Shown here: one piece after another, positions 1 through 7,979 of the stretch
How the letters are laid out: every line of letters starts with the position of its first letter
Numbering within the stretch: position 1 is the stretch's first letter
Assembly: GCF_028209885.1 (NCBI RefSeq)
Contig: NZ_JAQLEM010000030.1
Span: forward strand, 1-25,717
Source: Collinsella aerofaciens
GTDB lineage: Bacteria; Actinomycetota; Coriobacteriia; Coriobacteriales; Coriobacteriaceae
Length of the DNA: 25,717 bases
Direction: 5' to 3'
Made by a program: the position numbers and the translations under genes
Notes under the pieces: generated by a model
What the model was told of the DNA's origin: nothing
The model's input: only the letters and a program-made list of their open reading frames with translations
Database searches by the model: none

Positions 1-60
1 GCCTGGGGTCCCTCATATACGGCCCTCCCGTCTCTCGCGCCCCTCCCGGAACTGTCCACA

Positions 61-597
61 TCAGTGTAGCCAATCCAAGGACACGGTCGGCGGGTTTTGG
101 TCCTCGGGTCCCTCGGTCACCTCATACTCGAGGGGGTCGGTGGTGAAGGTCGGACAGTCGAGCCCCTTCTCCTCGGCATACGTCGTGTCGTAGACATCGG
201 TAACCCATCCAAGACTATCGGTCACGCCGAGGCCGATGATCCGGTACCTGCAGGGCCGGTCGCTCGGGGAGGTGGAGATATCGAAGCCCGCGGTCGTGTT
301 GCCGGTCGACGAGAAGGCGAGACGGGAACTGATTCCATGGTCTCCGGTATCGTTTTCGACAAGGACTTCGACTATGGGCGTGACGGACCGTACCCCGTCA
401 GGGTCATCGACGCTATAGCCGACATGCAGCGTGGAGCCGGCCGTGACTGTCGTCGCGGATATCGTCACGTTGGAGATGCTGGGCGGGTTCGGGTCCGACG
501 CGGCTAGGGCGGTTGAGGGCAAAGCAAGCGCTACGGTGGCGGACAGCGAGGCGAGCAGGCTAAGCGCGAAGCGCCTGGAGAATTTCAAGGAGGTCAT
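61..597 (-). CDS. Small secreted protein of unknown function
   Basis: The 178-residue product begins with a clear signal peptide: a positively charged start (KFSRR), a hydrophobic stretch to about residue 26, and an ALA-A cleavage site near residues 31-33. The mature part is about 145 residues, beta-strand-like and rich in Thr, Ser, Asp and Val. Its beginning (NPPSISNVTISATTVTAGST, residues 37-56) followed by a DDPDGV motif resembles the opening strands of bacterial Ig-like domains, but I cannot assign a family. Only two cysteines remain in the mature part (CRYRI and LDCPTF), which could form one disulfide. There is no LPxTG motif or C-terminal anchor, so it is probably released. The only start in reach is the ATG at 595-597, with a weak GGAAG 13 nt upstream. 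The gene ends in TGA at 61-63, and reading on finds another stop after 15 codons, so it looks complete. Confidence 0.7.
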   Translation of the reverse strand: MTSLKFSRRFALSLLASLSATVALALPSTALAASDPNPPSISNVTISATTVTAGSTLHVGYSVDDPDGVRSVTPIVEVLVENDTGDHGISSRLAFSSTGNTTAGFDISTSPSDRPCRYRIIGLGVTDSLGWVTDVYDTTYAEEKGLDCPTFTTDPLEYEVTEGPEDQNPPTVSLDWLH

Positions 598-904
598 TGG
601 TGGTGCCGATCTTCCATAATTGTTGCAGCGATACCAGTATATCTTTGGCCCATGCTAGCCAGATGTTCTTTCCGCGAACGGCTCGTTAGTTTAGAGACGG
701 CATATGGACGCCTGTCTCGTCCACGTTTCTCGTAAGGGCGATTATAAGGACATGAAGAGACTTTCTCGGAACAATCAATTGGGGATATCAAAGAAATGCT
801 GGACGCCTCCTGATCGCTCAATGCCTTTGAGGTGAAATGCGGCGCATCGGCTACGTTGTTGAGATCATTTATCGAGCGATACGTCATTCCAGCTGAGGCC
901 ACCG
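598..904. other. Non-coding stretch between two minus-strand genes
   Basis: These 307 bases are noticeably more AT-rich than the rest of the window and hold no convincing gene. A minus-strand reading frame (594-887) crosses it and would end in an ATGA overlap with the secreted-protein gene. It has no good ribosome binding site and no recognisable sequence. I see no RNA gene, terminator or repeat here. It probably holds the promoter of the secreted-protein gene, but no convincing -35/-10 pair was found. Confidence 0.4.
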
Positions 905-1345
905 TCATGAGGCTTCTGTTCCTACACCCCCCGCAATCCCGCGCGCGGCACCCAACAGCTCGTACTCCCTCTCGCTCCACTGGCACAGCTCGGCAGTCTC
1001 GACGGCGTCGCGACACAGGTCCAGAAACACCTCAGCTCCCTCGCAGAAGCACTCGCGGGCAAAGTCACCCGAACCGCTTGCGACGCACGTGCCGTCGGCA
1101 AACAGCTTCCAGCTAGACAGCTCGCGCGAGTCGTCTCCAAGCAGCTTGATCTGCAGTACGTGCGGGTCGCCGGCGGTGTAGAGCTCTTTCTCGAGCGCCT
1201 GCACGGTAAAGCGCATCTGGTGGGGGAGACTGCTCTTGACCATGGCCGAGGCATAGCCGTTCGGCTTGTCCAGAAGATGCATTCGTTTTGGCTTGGCTGC
1301 CAGGTTGTGGAAGTTGCGCTCACTGCGCACGGAGAAATTGTCCAT
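905..1345 (-). CDS. Conserved-looking small cytosolic protein, function unknown
   Basis: This encodes 146 residues. I chose the ATG at 1343-1345 because a strong GAAAGGAGT Shine-Dalgarno sits 5 nt upstream. An in-frame upstream ATG would add 66 residues with no such site and unnatural composition. There is no signal peptide or membrane segment. The first 50 residues are basic (RSERNF, KPKRMHLLDKPNGYASAMVK). A beta-rich middle follows (MRFTVQALEKEL, HVLQIKLLGDD, SSWKLFADGTCVASG), and the C-terminal half is acidic and helical with four cysteines (FARECFCEGAEVFLDLC). No catalytic motif is recognisable, and I do not know the family. Composition and codon use are like the core genes, which supports real coding. 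Confidence 0.65.
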   Translation of the reverse strand: MDNFSVRSERNFHNLAAKPKRMHLLDKPNGYASAMVKSSLPHQMRFTVQALEKELYTAGDPHVLQIKLLGDDSRELSSWKLFADGTCVASGSGDFARECFCEGAEVFLDLCRDAVETAELCQWSEREYELLGAARGIAGGVGTEAS

Positions 1346-1438
1346 ACGGACTCCTTTCATCGATATTGGCAGGGCCACCGTGCCTCTTGGCCGGTTGGCG
1401 TCGGGATCGTGGAGCCAACTCTCTACCCCGACTCTGGA

Positions 1439-1463
1439 TAAAACGCGCCCGCTCCTTGCGGGC
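1439..1463 (-). terminator. Possible minus-strand terminator
   Basis: GCCCGC (1447-1452) pairs perfectly with GCGGGC (1458-1463) around a 5-nt loop. Read on the minus strand, the hairpin is followed within 3 nt by TTTT. It could end transcripts coming from the proline-rich membrane protein gene. The stem is short and the T-run weak. Confidence 0.35.
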
Positions 1464-1501
1464 ACGATGGGGTCTATCAACGTGTACGGACAGAAATCAA
1501 G

Positions 1502-1531
1502 CGCCATCCGCGAAATGACGCGCGGATGGCG
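1502..1531. repeat. Perfect 11-bp inverted repeat
   Basis: CGCCATCCGCG (1502-1512) is the exact reverse complement of CGCGGATGGCG (1521-1531), with an 8-nt loop. No strong T-run follows on either strand. It may be a protein-binding site, a weak bidirectional terminator or a mobile-repeat remnant. Confidence 0.6.
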
Positions 1532-1563
1532 TTGGTTTCCCAAGTGATTATTCGGCTTCCATC

Positions 1564-1662
1564 CGGAAAAGTGTCGAAATCAGCCGTGTAAAAGTACGGA
1601 AAAGAGTCGAAATAGGCACCTTAAAACTTCGGAAAAGTGTAGCTGGATGACAAAACAGCACT
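1564..1662. repeat. 33-bp tandem repeat, three degenerate copies
   Basis: The core CGGAAAAGTGTCGAAAT begins at 1564. It recurs at 1597 with one change, and at 1630 as CGGAAAAGTGT followed by divergent sequence. The exact spacing is 33 bp, which is both eleven codons and about three helical turns. The second half of the unit is also partly shared (GTAAAAGTA and TTAAAACTT before the next core). Confidence 0.75.
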
Positions 1663-1710
1663 TAGAAGCCGGTGCTGGATGCGGGATCCTGCGGCCGCCT
1701 TCAGCCCTCG

Positions 1711-2697
1711 CTACTCGTCGTCCCCGTCGTTGGGGTCGCCCTTGAGGGTGTTGATGTCCAGGTACTGGTTATCGTCCTCTTTTTGCTGGGTCTCCGACTC
1801 CGCTTGGGTGGGGCCACGGAACAGCTGGAATCCCTCAAACGCAATGACGCCGAACAGGGCAATGACAATGGCGATAAAGGCAACCTTGACTGCCTGCGGA
1901 AATTCCGAGAAACGCAACGCCTTTTCCTCGGCGTAATAATCGGCGAAGCGCTCTTCGCCCGTGCTTTTGGTATACGCCGGTGCGGACGCGGCCTCCGGGT
2001 CATATTCCGGTGCAGGCGTGGCAGTGTACGGATCGTTGAGATAATCGCTCGATGCGGTGCCATAATCCTCGGTCTCGATGCGACTGGTGCCAGCATAGTC
2101 ATCGGAATAATCGGAATATGCCGCACCGCCCTCATAGTCCGCGGCGCTCGTGTTGGCGGCAAAAAGCGGGTTAACTGGAACGTCGAGCGCCGGCATGCCG
2201 GTGGAGGTCTCATCCAGATCGGCTGCAGTCCAGGAATCGTAGGCAACCTGATGGGCGACGGGCTCATCGAGCCTTGCAACCGGAGGCTTGCGTGCCGCAG
2301 GAACAGGCAACTGCTGGGCGCTGTATATAACGGTGCTGTCGGCCGATTTGCCCTTCGTCGCTGCAGCGAGAAATGCCGCCGTCTCGGACGGGTCGCTTGC
2401 GGGGCGGGGAGCGGGTGTGGGCGCCGAAGTGGGTGCGGGCGTAGGCACGGGCGTCGAAACAGGCGACTGCGCAGGAGTCGGCGCAGGTGCGGACTTAGGC
2501 ACAAGTGCGGGATTGGGGTTTGACGGGCGAGCCCCGCCGCCCATGAGTTCGTCGGCGGTCCACGGGCGATCATCCATCACATCGTCAAGGCTCAGCGAAA
2601 ACAGGTCGTCTTCACCCTCATCGAACATGCGGTGCACATGTCCACCAATTGCCGGAATCAATCCGCGACCGGTGCATGATGCCTTGCTCAACGCCAT
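1711..2697 (-). CDS. Proline-rich single-pass membrane protein, function unknown
   Basis: This encodes 328 residues from the ATG at 2695-2697, which has GAAAGGA 9 nt upstream. An upstream in-frame ATG would add 32 residues but lacks that site. The first ~60 residues contain an acidic segment (FDEGEDDLFSLSLDDVMDDR). A low-complexity Pro/Ala/Thr region with PTPAPTSAPTPAP-type repeats follows, then a long Tyr/Asp/Ser-rich linker with repeated YSDY/DDY/DYL motifs. Near the C-terminus comes one hydrophobic helix (VKVAFIAIVIALFGVIAF), then about 45 polar residues ending in an acidic tail. With no signal peptide, the likely topology is a long cytoplasmic N-terminal arm and a short outer tail. This layout resembles actinobacterial scaffold or cell-envelope proteins, but no named family is visible. 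Confidence 0.75.
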   Translation of the reverse strand: MALSKASCTGRGLIPAIGGHVHRMFDEGEDDLFSLSLDDVMDDRPWTADELMGGGARPSNPNPALVPKSAPAPTPAQSPVSTPVPTPAPTSAPTPAPRPASDPSETAAFLAAATKGKSADSTVIYSAQQLPVPAARKPPVARLDEPVAHQVAYDSWTAADLDETSTGMPALDVPVNPLFAANTSAADYEGGAAYSDYSDDYAGTSRIETEDYGTASSDYLNDPYTATPAPEYDPEAASAPAYTKSTGEERFADYYAEEKALRFSEFPQAVKVAFIAIVIALFGVIAFEGFQLFRGPTQAESETQQKEDDNQYLDINTLKGDPNDGDDE

Positions 2698-2820
2698 TCT
2701 GTCCCATCCTTTCGAAATACTAATGACATCGATTATATGGAACTTCCCAAGCGGCTCGGTCTTGGATTCGTGCTTTCCAGAACTCGCGCCCAAAAGGGGA
2801 GGGGCAATCCAGGCGAGTGC

Positions 2821-3474
2821 CTACTTGTCGCCGGCCGCCGCCTTGGCCTCATTGAGGTAGCTATAGAAGCTGTACTTGGAGATGCCAAAGAACTCGCAGG
2901 CGCGCTCGCTCGACTTGGAAATGAGGAAGGCACCGCGACGGTCGAGGTAGCCAATGGCACGAATGCGCTCGTCTTTGGTCATGAGTGCCGCGGGCTTGCC
3001 CACAAACTGCTCGCACTCGTGCAGCAGGTCCTCGAGCAGATCGCCGATGTTCTTGGTAATGGGCTCGGGCTCGGTATAGCCCGTGCCGCCGGTGCCGGTA
3101 AAGGCGTCGAGCGAACGCTCAAAAGCCTTCATAAGCGTAATGTCAAAGTTGATGCCCAAAATGCCGACGGGCTTGCCCTCGTCGTTGCGGATAAAGATGG
3201 TCGAGGACTTGAGCAGCTTGCCATCGGTGGTTTTGGTGAGGTATGGCTCGCGGTCGTGCACGTCGGTGGTGCCCTCGTGCATGGACTCAAACACAATATG
3301 GCTGGGGCCGTCACCCAGTTTGCGCCCGCTGACGTGGCCGTTTTCGATCACTACGATGGAGTGGTCCACGTCCTCGGTCTCCAGATCGTGGACGACGACT
3401 TCGCAGTTGGGGCCAAATTGGAGCGCCAGACCGTGTGCGAGGCGCTTGTAAAACTCAATCTGTGCGGGGGTCAT
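2821..3474 (-). CDS. YheO/DauR-like PAS-domain transcriptional regulator
   Basis: This encodes 217 residues from the ATG at 3472-3474, with AGGAAGG 5 nt upstream. Longer upstream starts lack a ribosome site. Residues ~5-120 match the YheO-type PAS domain: NCEVVVHDLE, a DVDHSIVVIENGHVSGR strand, YLTKTTDGKLLKSSTIFIRN and GKPVGILGINFDIT. The C-terminal ~65 residues form the family's helix-turn-helix (KDERIRAIGYLDRRGAFLI then FFGISKYSFYSYL). Length is close to E. coli DauR (about 240 aa), which controls D-amino-acid catabolism. The gene is divergent from dpaL, so it most likely senses a pathway intermediate and controls the dpaL-ygeY-ygeW unit through the palindrome at 3613-3665. The ligand cannot be told from sequence. 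Confidence 0.9.
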   Translation of the reverse strand: MTPAQIEFYKRLAHGLALQFGPNCEVVVHDLETEDVDHSIVVIENGHVSGRKLGDGPSHIVFESMHEGTTDVHDREPYLTKTTDGKLLKSSTIFIRNDEGKPVGILGINFDITLMKAFERSLDAFTGTGGTGYTEPEPITKNIGDLLEDLLHECEQFVGKPAALMTKDERIRAIGYLDRRGAFLISKSSERACEFFGISKYSFYSYLNEAKAAAGDK

Positions 3475-3612
3475 GGGTGCCTTCCTAAAAATTAGTTTGG
3501 GCACACTTTGCCATAAACCACACTTGACCGCAAACAAATCCATCAACAAGGCAATTCATGACCGTTCGGCGGCGAAAAAGTACCGATTACGGCAACAAAC
3601 AATTCGTTAGGT

Positions 3613-3665
3613 ATGCCAATCAAAAAGTGTGATAGAACAGTGCTAACAAACTTTTTGTTTGGCAT
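3613..3665. promoter_or_regulatory. Candidate operator between regulator and dpaL
   Basis: Arms at 3613-3628 and 3650-3665 are reverse complements in 15 of 16 positions (ATGCCAATCAAAAAGT type), separated by a 21-nt AT-rich spacer. It lies in the divergent regulator/dpaL gap, 87 bp before the dpaL start. No T-run follows, so a binding site is likelier than a terminator. The regulator protein is inferred, not shown. Confidence 0.55.
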
Positions 3666-3751
3666 CCACATAAAAGTTCAGTCGCATGAATGGGAATGGG
3701 CTGAAACGCGTATGCGGGGGCCGGCAAGAGAGGACTTAAGGAGTTCACCGT

Positions 3752-4966
3752 ATGGCCGATAAGATCCAGTGGGCGGGCAACACGATGCCCAAGAGCGATG
3801 ACAAGCACTTGGGAATCATGAGCCTCGACCACGTGAAGAAGGCCCGTGCCTTCCACCAGTCGTTCCCCCAGTACACCGTCACTCCGCTTGCCCGCCTGGA
3901 TGGTCAGGCTGCACGCCTGGGCCTTTCCAACCTGTGCGTTAAGGACGAGAGCTATCGCTTTGGCCTCAACGCCTTTAAGGTCCTGGGCGGCTCGTTTGCC
4001 ATGGCCAACTACATTGCCGACGAGACCGGCAAGGACGTTGCCGACTGCACCTTCGATTACCTGACCTCCGATCAGCTTGCCAAGGACTTTGGCCAGGCTA
4101 CCTTCTTTACCGCCACCGACGGCAACCATGGCCGCGGCGTGGCATGGGCTGCCAACAAGCTGGGCCAGAAGGCCGTCGTGCACATGCCCAAGGGTTCCAC
4201 CAAGCCCCGCTTCGATAACATCGCCGCCGAGGGCGCCACGGTGACCATCGAAGAGGTCAACTACGACGAGTGCGTGCGCATGGCCGCCGCCGAGGCCGAC
4301 GCCTGCGAGCGCGGCGTCATCGTTCAGGACACCGCCTGGGAGGGCTACGAGAAGATCCCGTCCTGGATCATGGAGGGCTACGGCACCATGGCTTCCGAGG
4401 CTGCCGAGCAGCTGCGCGAGATGGCCATCAATCGCCCGACGCACGTCTTTGTCCAGGCCGGTGTAGGCTCGCTGGCCGGCGCCGTGGTGGGCTACTTCAC
4501 CAACCTGTATCCCGATAACCCGCCCACCTTTGTCGTGGTCGAGTGCGCTCCGGCCGCCTGCCTGTACAAGGGCGCTGCCGCCGGCGACGGCGACCCGCGC
4601 ATCGTGGACGGCGACATGCCCTCCATCATGGCCGGCCTGTGCTGCGGCGAGCCCAACATTCTGGGCTGGGATATCCTGCGCAACCACGCCACCGCCTTCA
4701 TGTCCTGCCCCGACTGGGTCACCGCTCGCGGCATGCGCACCCTGGGCGCTCCCGAGAAGGGCGACCCGCGCGTCATCTCCGGCGAGTCCGGCGCTGTGAC
4801 CACCGGCCTGGTCGAGACCCTCATGCTCGATCCCGAGTACGCCGAGCTCAAGGAACTCATCGGCCTGGACAAGACGAGCTCTGTGCTCTGCTTCTCCACC
4901 GAGGGCGATACGGATCCCGACCAGTATCGCCGCATTGTTTGGGAAGGCGAATATCCCACTTGCTAA
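3752..4966 (+). CDS. dpaL: 2,3-diaminopropionate ammonia-lyase
   Basis: This is a PLP-dependent enzyme (YgeX) converting 2,3-diaminopropionate to pyruvate and two ammonia. The 404 residues match the family length (about 400). The PLP lysine is K76 in NAFKVLGGSFA, equivalent to E. coli K77. The active-site loop FFTATDGNHGRG (about 118-129) supplies the general acid Asp123, corresponding to E. coli D120. The glycine-rich phosphate loop is QAGVGSLAGAV. The product fits the fold type II lyase family throughout. The start has TAAGGAG 8 nt upstream. It is the first gene of the dpaL-ygeY-ygeW unit. In the urate/ureide pathway it would perform the last step, releasing pyruvate. Codon use is like that of the highly expressed ribosomal genes further on, suggesting strong expression. 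Confidence 0.96.
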   Translation: MADKIQWAGNTMPKSDDKHLGIMSLDHVKKARAFHQSFPQYTVTPLARLDGQAARLGLSNLCVKDESYRFGLNAFKVLGGSFAMANYIADETGKDVADCTFDYLTSDQLAKDFGQATFFTATDGNHGRGVAWAANKLGQKAVVHMPKGSTKPRFDNIAAEGATVTIEEVNYDECVRMAAAEADACERGVIVQDTAWEGYEKIPSWIMEGYGTMASEAAEQLREMAINRPTHVFVQAGVGSLAGAVVGYFTNLYPDNPPTFVVVECAPAACLYKGAAAGDGDPRIVDGDMPSIMAGLCCGEPNILGWDILRNHATAFMSCPDWVTARGMRTLGAPEKGDPRVISGESGAVTTGLVETLMLDPEYAELKELIGLDKTSSVLCFSTEGDTDPDQYRRIVWEGEYPTC

Positions 4967-4973
4967 TCGTTGG

Positions 4974-5000
4974 GGCGGAGTAAATAGGTATCGCTCCGCC
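4974..5000 (+). other. Intercistronic hairpin after dpaL
   Basis: GGCGGAG (4974-4980) pairs perfectly with CTCCGCC (4994-5000) around a 13-nt loop. No T-run follows and ygeY starts 40 nt later. It probably protects or punctuates the mRNA rather than ending it. Confidence 0.45.
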
Positions 5001-5040
5001 ACCTCACAGGTAGATTCCTTCGTTTGAAAGGTTATGAACA

Positions 5041-6426
5041 ATGGCTAAAGAACTCGATTTCGACGCAATCAAGGCTGCTGCTGAGTCCCATCGTGCTGAT
5101 ATGACTCGCTTTCTGCGCGCTATGATCTCCCATCCCTCTGAGTCCTGCGAGGAGGGTGAGGTTGTCGCTTGCATCAAGGCCGAGATGGAGAGCCTTGGCT
5201 ATGACGAGGTCAAGGTCGACGGCCTGGGCAACGTCATGGGCTTTATGGGCGAGGGCGACAAGATCATCGCCATCGACTCCCATATCGACACCGTCGGCAT
5301 CGGCAACATCGAGAACTGGGACGCCGATCCCTATGAGGGCTACGAGACCGACGAGATCATCTACGGCCGCGGCGGCTCCGACCAGGAGGGCGGCATGGCT
5401 TCTGCTACCTACGCTGCCAAGATGATGAAGGACATGGGCCTCATCCCCGAGGGCTACAAGATCATGGTCGTCGGCACCGTCCAGGAAGAGGACTGCGACG
5501 GCATGTGCTGGCAGTACATCTACAACAAGGACGGCATTAAGCCCGAGTTCGTCATTTCCACCGAGCCCACCGACGGCGGCATCTATCGCGGTCACCGCGG
5601 CCGCATGGAGATCCGCGTCGACGTTCACGGCACCTCCTGCCACGGCTCTGCTCCCGACCGCGGCGACAACGCCATCTACAAGATGGCCGACATCATCGCC
5701 GACGTCCGCGCCCTCAACAACAACGGCTGCGACGAGTCGACCGACATCAAGGGTCTCGTCAAGATGCTCGACCCCAAATACAACCCCGAGCACTTCGAGG
5801 ACGCCCGCTTCCTGGGCCGCGGCACCTGCACCGTCAGCCAGATCTTCTACACCAGCCCCAGCCGTTGCGCCGTGGCCGACTCCTGCGCCATCTCCATCGA
5901 CCGTCGCATGACCGCCGGTGAGACCTGGGAGTCCTGCCTGGACGAGATCCGCAACCTGCCGGCTGCCAAGAAGTACGGCGACGACGTGAAGGTCTCCATG
6001 TACATGTACGACCGTCCGTCCTGGACCGGCGAGGTCTACGAGACCGAGGCTTACTTCCCCACGTGGATCAACAAGGAGACCGCTCCGCACGTCAAGGCCC
6101 TCGTCGACGCCCACAAGGCTATGTTTGGTGACGAGCGCATCGGCTGCGAGCCCAGCATGGACAAGCGCACCGGTCGTCCGCTGTGCGACAAGTGGACCTT
6201 CTCCACGAACTGCGTCTCCATCCAGGGCCGCTACGGCATCCCCTGCGTGGGCTTTGGCCCGGGTGCCGAGTCTCAGGCTCACGCTCCCAACGAGGTCACC
6301 TACAAGGACGACCTGGTCACCGCTGCTGCCATGTACGTGGCTGCCCTGAACCTCTACGATCCGAGCAAGGCCGATGGCGACGCCACCGTGTTCCGCGCCG
6401 GTCTGACCAACAACAAGATTGATTAG
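5041..6426 (+). CDS. ygeY: YgeY family M20 metallohydrolase
   Basis: This 461-residue M20-family amidohydrolase/peptidase is of the YgeY, selenium-metabolism-linked type. The di-zinc ligands are visible: H81 and D83 in [11 protein letters not shown], the bridging D114 in [10 protein letters not shown], catalytic E149 and ligand E150 in [11 protein letters not shown], and a C-terminal His in the [11 protein letters not shown] segment. The middle part (about 190-330) is the lid/dimerisation domain with the expected [13 protein letters not shown] motif. AAAGG lies 9 nt before the ATG. The gene lies 74 nt after dpaL in the same direction. In the proposed pathway it would hydrolyse a ureido or carbamoyl-amino intermediate to feed YgeW and DpaL. 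The exact substrate is an inference from gene clustering. Confidence 0.93.
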   Translation: MAKELDFDAIKAAAESHRADMTRFLRAMISHPSESCEEGEVVACIKAEMESLGYDEVKVDGLGNVMGFMGEGDKIIAIDSHIDTVGIGNIENWDADPYEGYETDEIIYGRGGSDQEGGMASATYAAKMMKDMGLIPEGYKIMVVGTVQEEDCDGMCWQYIYNKDGIKPEFVISTEPTDGGIYRGHRGRMEIRVDVHGTSCHGSAPDRGDNAIYKMADIIADVRALNNNGCDESTDIKGLVKMLDPKYNPEHFEDARFLGRGTCTVSQIFYTSPSRCAVADSCAISIDRRMTAGETWESCLDEIRNLPAAKKYGDDVKVSMYMYDRPSWTGEVYETEAYFPTWINKETAPHVKALVDAHKAMFGDERIGCEPSMDKRTGRPLCDKWTFSTNCVSIQGRYGIPCVGFGPGAESQAHAPNEVTYKDDLVTAAAMYVAALNLYDPSKADGDATVFRAGLTNNKID

Positions 6427-6448
6427 TCCCATTCCTCGATTTTGTTGA

Positions 6449-6509
6449 GCCGGGGGCTGCTCGTGTCCCCGGCACCCCCTGTTGACTTGGGGCCCGCGGT
6501 CGTTATCTC
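6449..6509 (+). promoter_or_regulatory. Hairpin and weak promoter candidate upstream of ygeW
   Basis: In the 201-nt ygeY-ygeW gap, GCCGGGG (6449-6455) pairs perfectly with CCCCGGC (6467-6473). Just after it, TTGACT (6482-6487) and TATCTC (6504-6509) are 16 nt apart and could serve as -35 and -10. The -10 is poor, so separate expression of ygeW is only a possibility. Confidence 0.3.
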
Positions 6510-6627
6510 CCATGCTTCCTCAACGGTGGCGGGTCCTCGTCATGGTGCTCTGCATGTTCTAGCCACACGCGCATGCCGGAGCACATCTACTCATTGCGAT
6601 CGTTTCATCTTTAGAAAGGACATTTCC

Positions 6628-7830
6628 ATGGACGCTAAGTTTACCGAGCTCGTCGAGCAGCTGAACGGCCTCGATTTTAAGGGTATGTACGGCAGCGACT
6701 TCCTGCACACCTGGGACAAGACTACCGATGAGCTCAAGGCTCTCTACATCGTCGCCGACGCCCTGCGCGAGCTGCGCGAGAACAACGTCTCGTCCAAGAT
6801 CTTCGACTCGGGTCTGGCCGTCTCCCTGTTCCGCGACAACTCCACCCGTACGCGCTTCTCCTTCTCTAAGGCCGCCAACCTGCTCGGCCTTGAGCTGCAG
6901 GACCTGGACGAGAAGAAGTCCCAGATCGCTCACGGCGAGACCGTCCGCGAGACCGCTACCATGATCTCCTTCATGGCCGACGTCATCGGCATCCGCGATG
7001 ACATGTACATCGGCAAGGGCGACGCCTACATGGCCGAGGTCTCTGAGTCCGTGCAGCAGGCCTACGAGGACGGCGTTCTGGATCACCGTCCCACGCTCAT
7101 CTCCCTGCAGTCCGATTCCGACCACCCCACGCAGTCCTCTGCCGACATGCTCTACCTCATCAACGAGTTTGGCGGCCTCGAGAACCTCAAGGGCAAGAAG
7201 GTTGCCGTCACCTGGGCCTATTCGCCCTCTTACGGCAAGCCGCTGTCCTGCCCGCAGTCGCTGATCAGCCTGCTGCCCCGCTTTGGCATGGACGTCACCC
7301 TGGCTCACCCCGAGGGCTATGACCTCATGCCCGAGGTCGTCGAGCGCGCCAAGGGCTACGCCGCCGAGTCCGGCACCACCTTTAAGCAGGTCAACACCAT
7401 GGCCGAGGCCTTCGAGGGCGCCGACATCGTGATCCCCAAGAGCTGGGCTCCGTTTGCCGCCATGGAGAAGCGCACCAACCTGTACGTCGAGGGCGACGAC
7501 GCCGGCATCGCAGCGCTCGAGAAGGAGCTGCTCGCCCAGAACGCCACCCATCAGGACTGGTGCTCCACGACCGAGCTCATGGAGAAGACTGCCAACGGCC
7601 AAGACACCATCTTTATGCACCCGCTGCCCGCCGACATCTCCGGTGTTTCCTGTGAGCACGGCGAGGTTAACGCCGACGTCTTCGACATGCACCGCGTGGG
7701 CATGTACAAGGAGGCCAGCTACAAGCCGTACGCCATCGCTGCCATGATGTTCCTGCAGAAGGTTGCCGATCCCGCCGCTACCCTCAAGGCCCTCGACGAG
7801 CGCAACACCGCCCGTTGGCTCCAGGCCTAA
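6628..7830 (+). CDS. ygeW: YgeW family knotted carbamoyltransferase
   Basis: This 400-residue member of the aspartate/ornithine carbamoyltransferase superfamily is of the YgeW type. I chose the ATG at 6628 because AGAAAGGA lies 7 nt upstream and the family begins near here. The longer in-frame reading back to 6442 is atypical sequence. The carbamoyl-phosphate loop is NSTRTRF (71-77). The second-domain loop is HPLPAD (331-336), where other family members have HPLPR or HCLP. The segment SDHPTQSSADMLYLINEFGG is the expected hinge region. In the ureide pathway it is thought to run towards phosphorolysis, giving diaminopropionate and carbamoyl phosphate, which a carbamate kinase could use to make ATP. 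No such kinase is in the window. A strong terminator follows directly, closing the dpaL-ygeY-ygeW unit. Confidence 0.94.
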   Translation: MDAKFTELVEQLNGLDFKGMYGSDFLHTWDKTTDELKALYIVADALRELRENNVSSKIFDSGLAVSLFRDNSTRTRFSFSKAANLLGLELQDLDEKKSQIAHGETVRETATMISFMADVIGIRDDMYIGKGDAYMAEVSESVQQAYEDGVLDHRPTLISLQSDSDHPTQSSADMLYLINEFGGLENLKGKKVAVTWAYSPSYGKPLSCPQSLISLLPRFGMDVTLAHPEGYDLMPEVVERAKGYAAESGTTFKQVNTMAEAFEGADIVIPKSWAPFAAMEKRTNLYVEGDDAGIAALEKELLAQNATHQDWCSTTELMEKTANGQDTIFMHPLPADISGVSCEHGEVNADVFDMHRVGMYKEASYKPYAIAAMMFLQKVADPAATLKALDERNTARWLQA

Positions 7831-7853
7831 AGCCGGGTTGAGGTAAGCCATGT

Positions 7854-7892
7854 AAAGGGGGCGCTCTGCCAACCGGCGGGGTGCCCTTTTTT
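7854..7892 (+). terminator. Strong intrinsic terminator after ygeW
   Basis: A 17-bp stem (7854-7870 with 7875-7891, including several G-U pairs) has an AACC loop and ends in six T residues. It starts 24 nt after the ygeW stop codon. It separates ygeW from the following gene pair. Confidence 0.88.
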
Positions 7893-7979
7893 GCATCGCG
7901 GGCGTGCGGGATAAGCGCTTTCGATGTGGATGCCCGCGGCGCGAGTTATGGGTACGATGGTTTCGGGGGAGGTATCACC

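Larger units (their letters stand above)
1346..1710. other. Non-coding stretch with inverted and tandem repeats
   Basis: This 365-base gap holds no supportable gene. It contains a small hairpin at 1447-1463 followed on the minus strand by a short T-run, a perfect 11-bp inverted repeat at 1502-1531, and a 33-bp tandem repeat at 1564-1662. Each is described separately. Confidence 0.6.

Noticed and set aside
61..63. TGA of the secreted-protein gene as a possible selenocysteine codon, given the selenium-linked cluster
   Set aside because: Read-through gives only 15 residues before another stop and no downstream selenocysteine-type hairpin was seen.
594..887. Minus-strand reading frame of about 97 codons ending in an ATGA overlap with the secreted-protein gene
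   Set aside because: No ribosome binding site before its ATG, atypical composition, no recognisable motif. The ATGA overlap alone is weak evidence.
1346..1543. In-frame N-terminal extension of the small protein gene at 905-1345
   Set aside because: The strong GAAAGGAGT directly before the ATG at 1343-1345 decides the start, and the extension crosses hairpins and has non-coding character.
6442..6627. In-frame N-terminal extension of ygeW by 62 residues
   Set aside because: No ribosome site at the upstream start, low-quality sequence, and the family starts at the ATG at 6628, which has a good Shine-Dalgarno.
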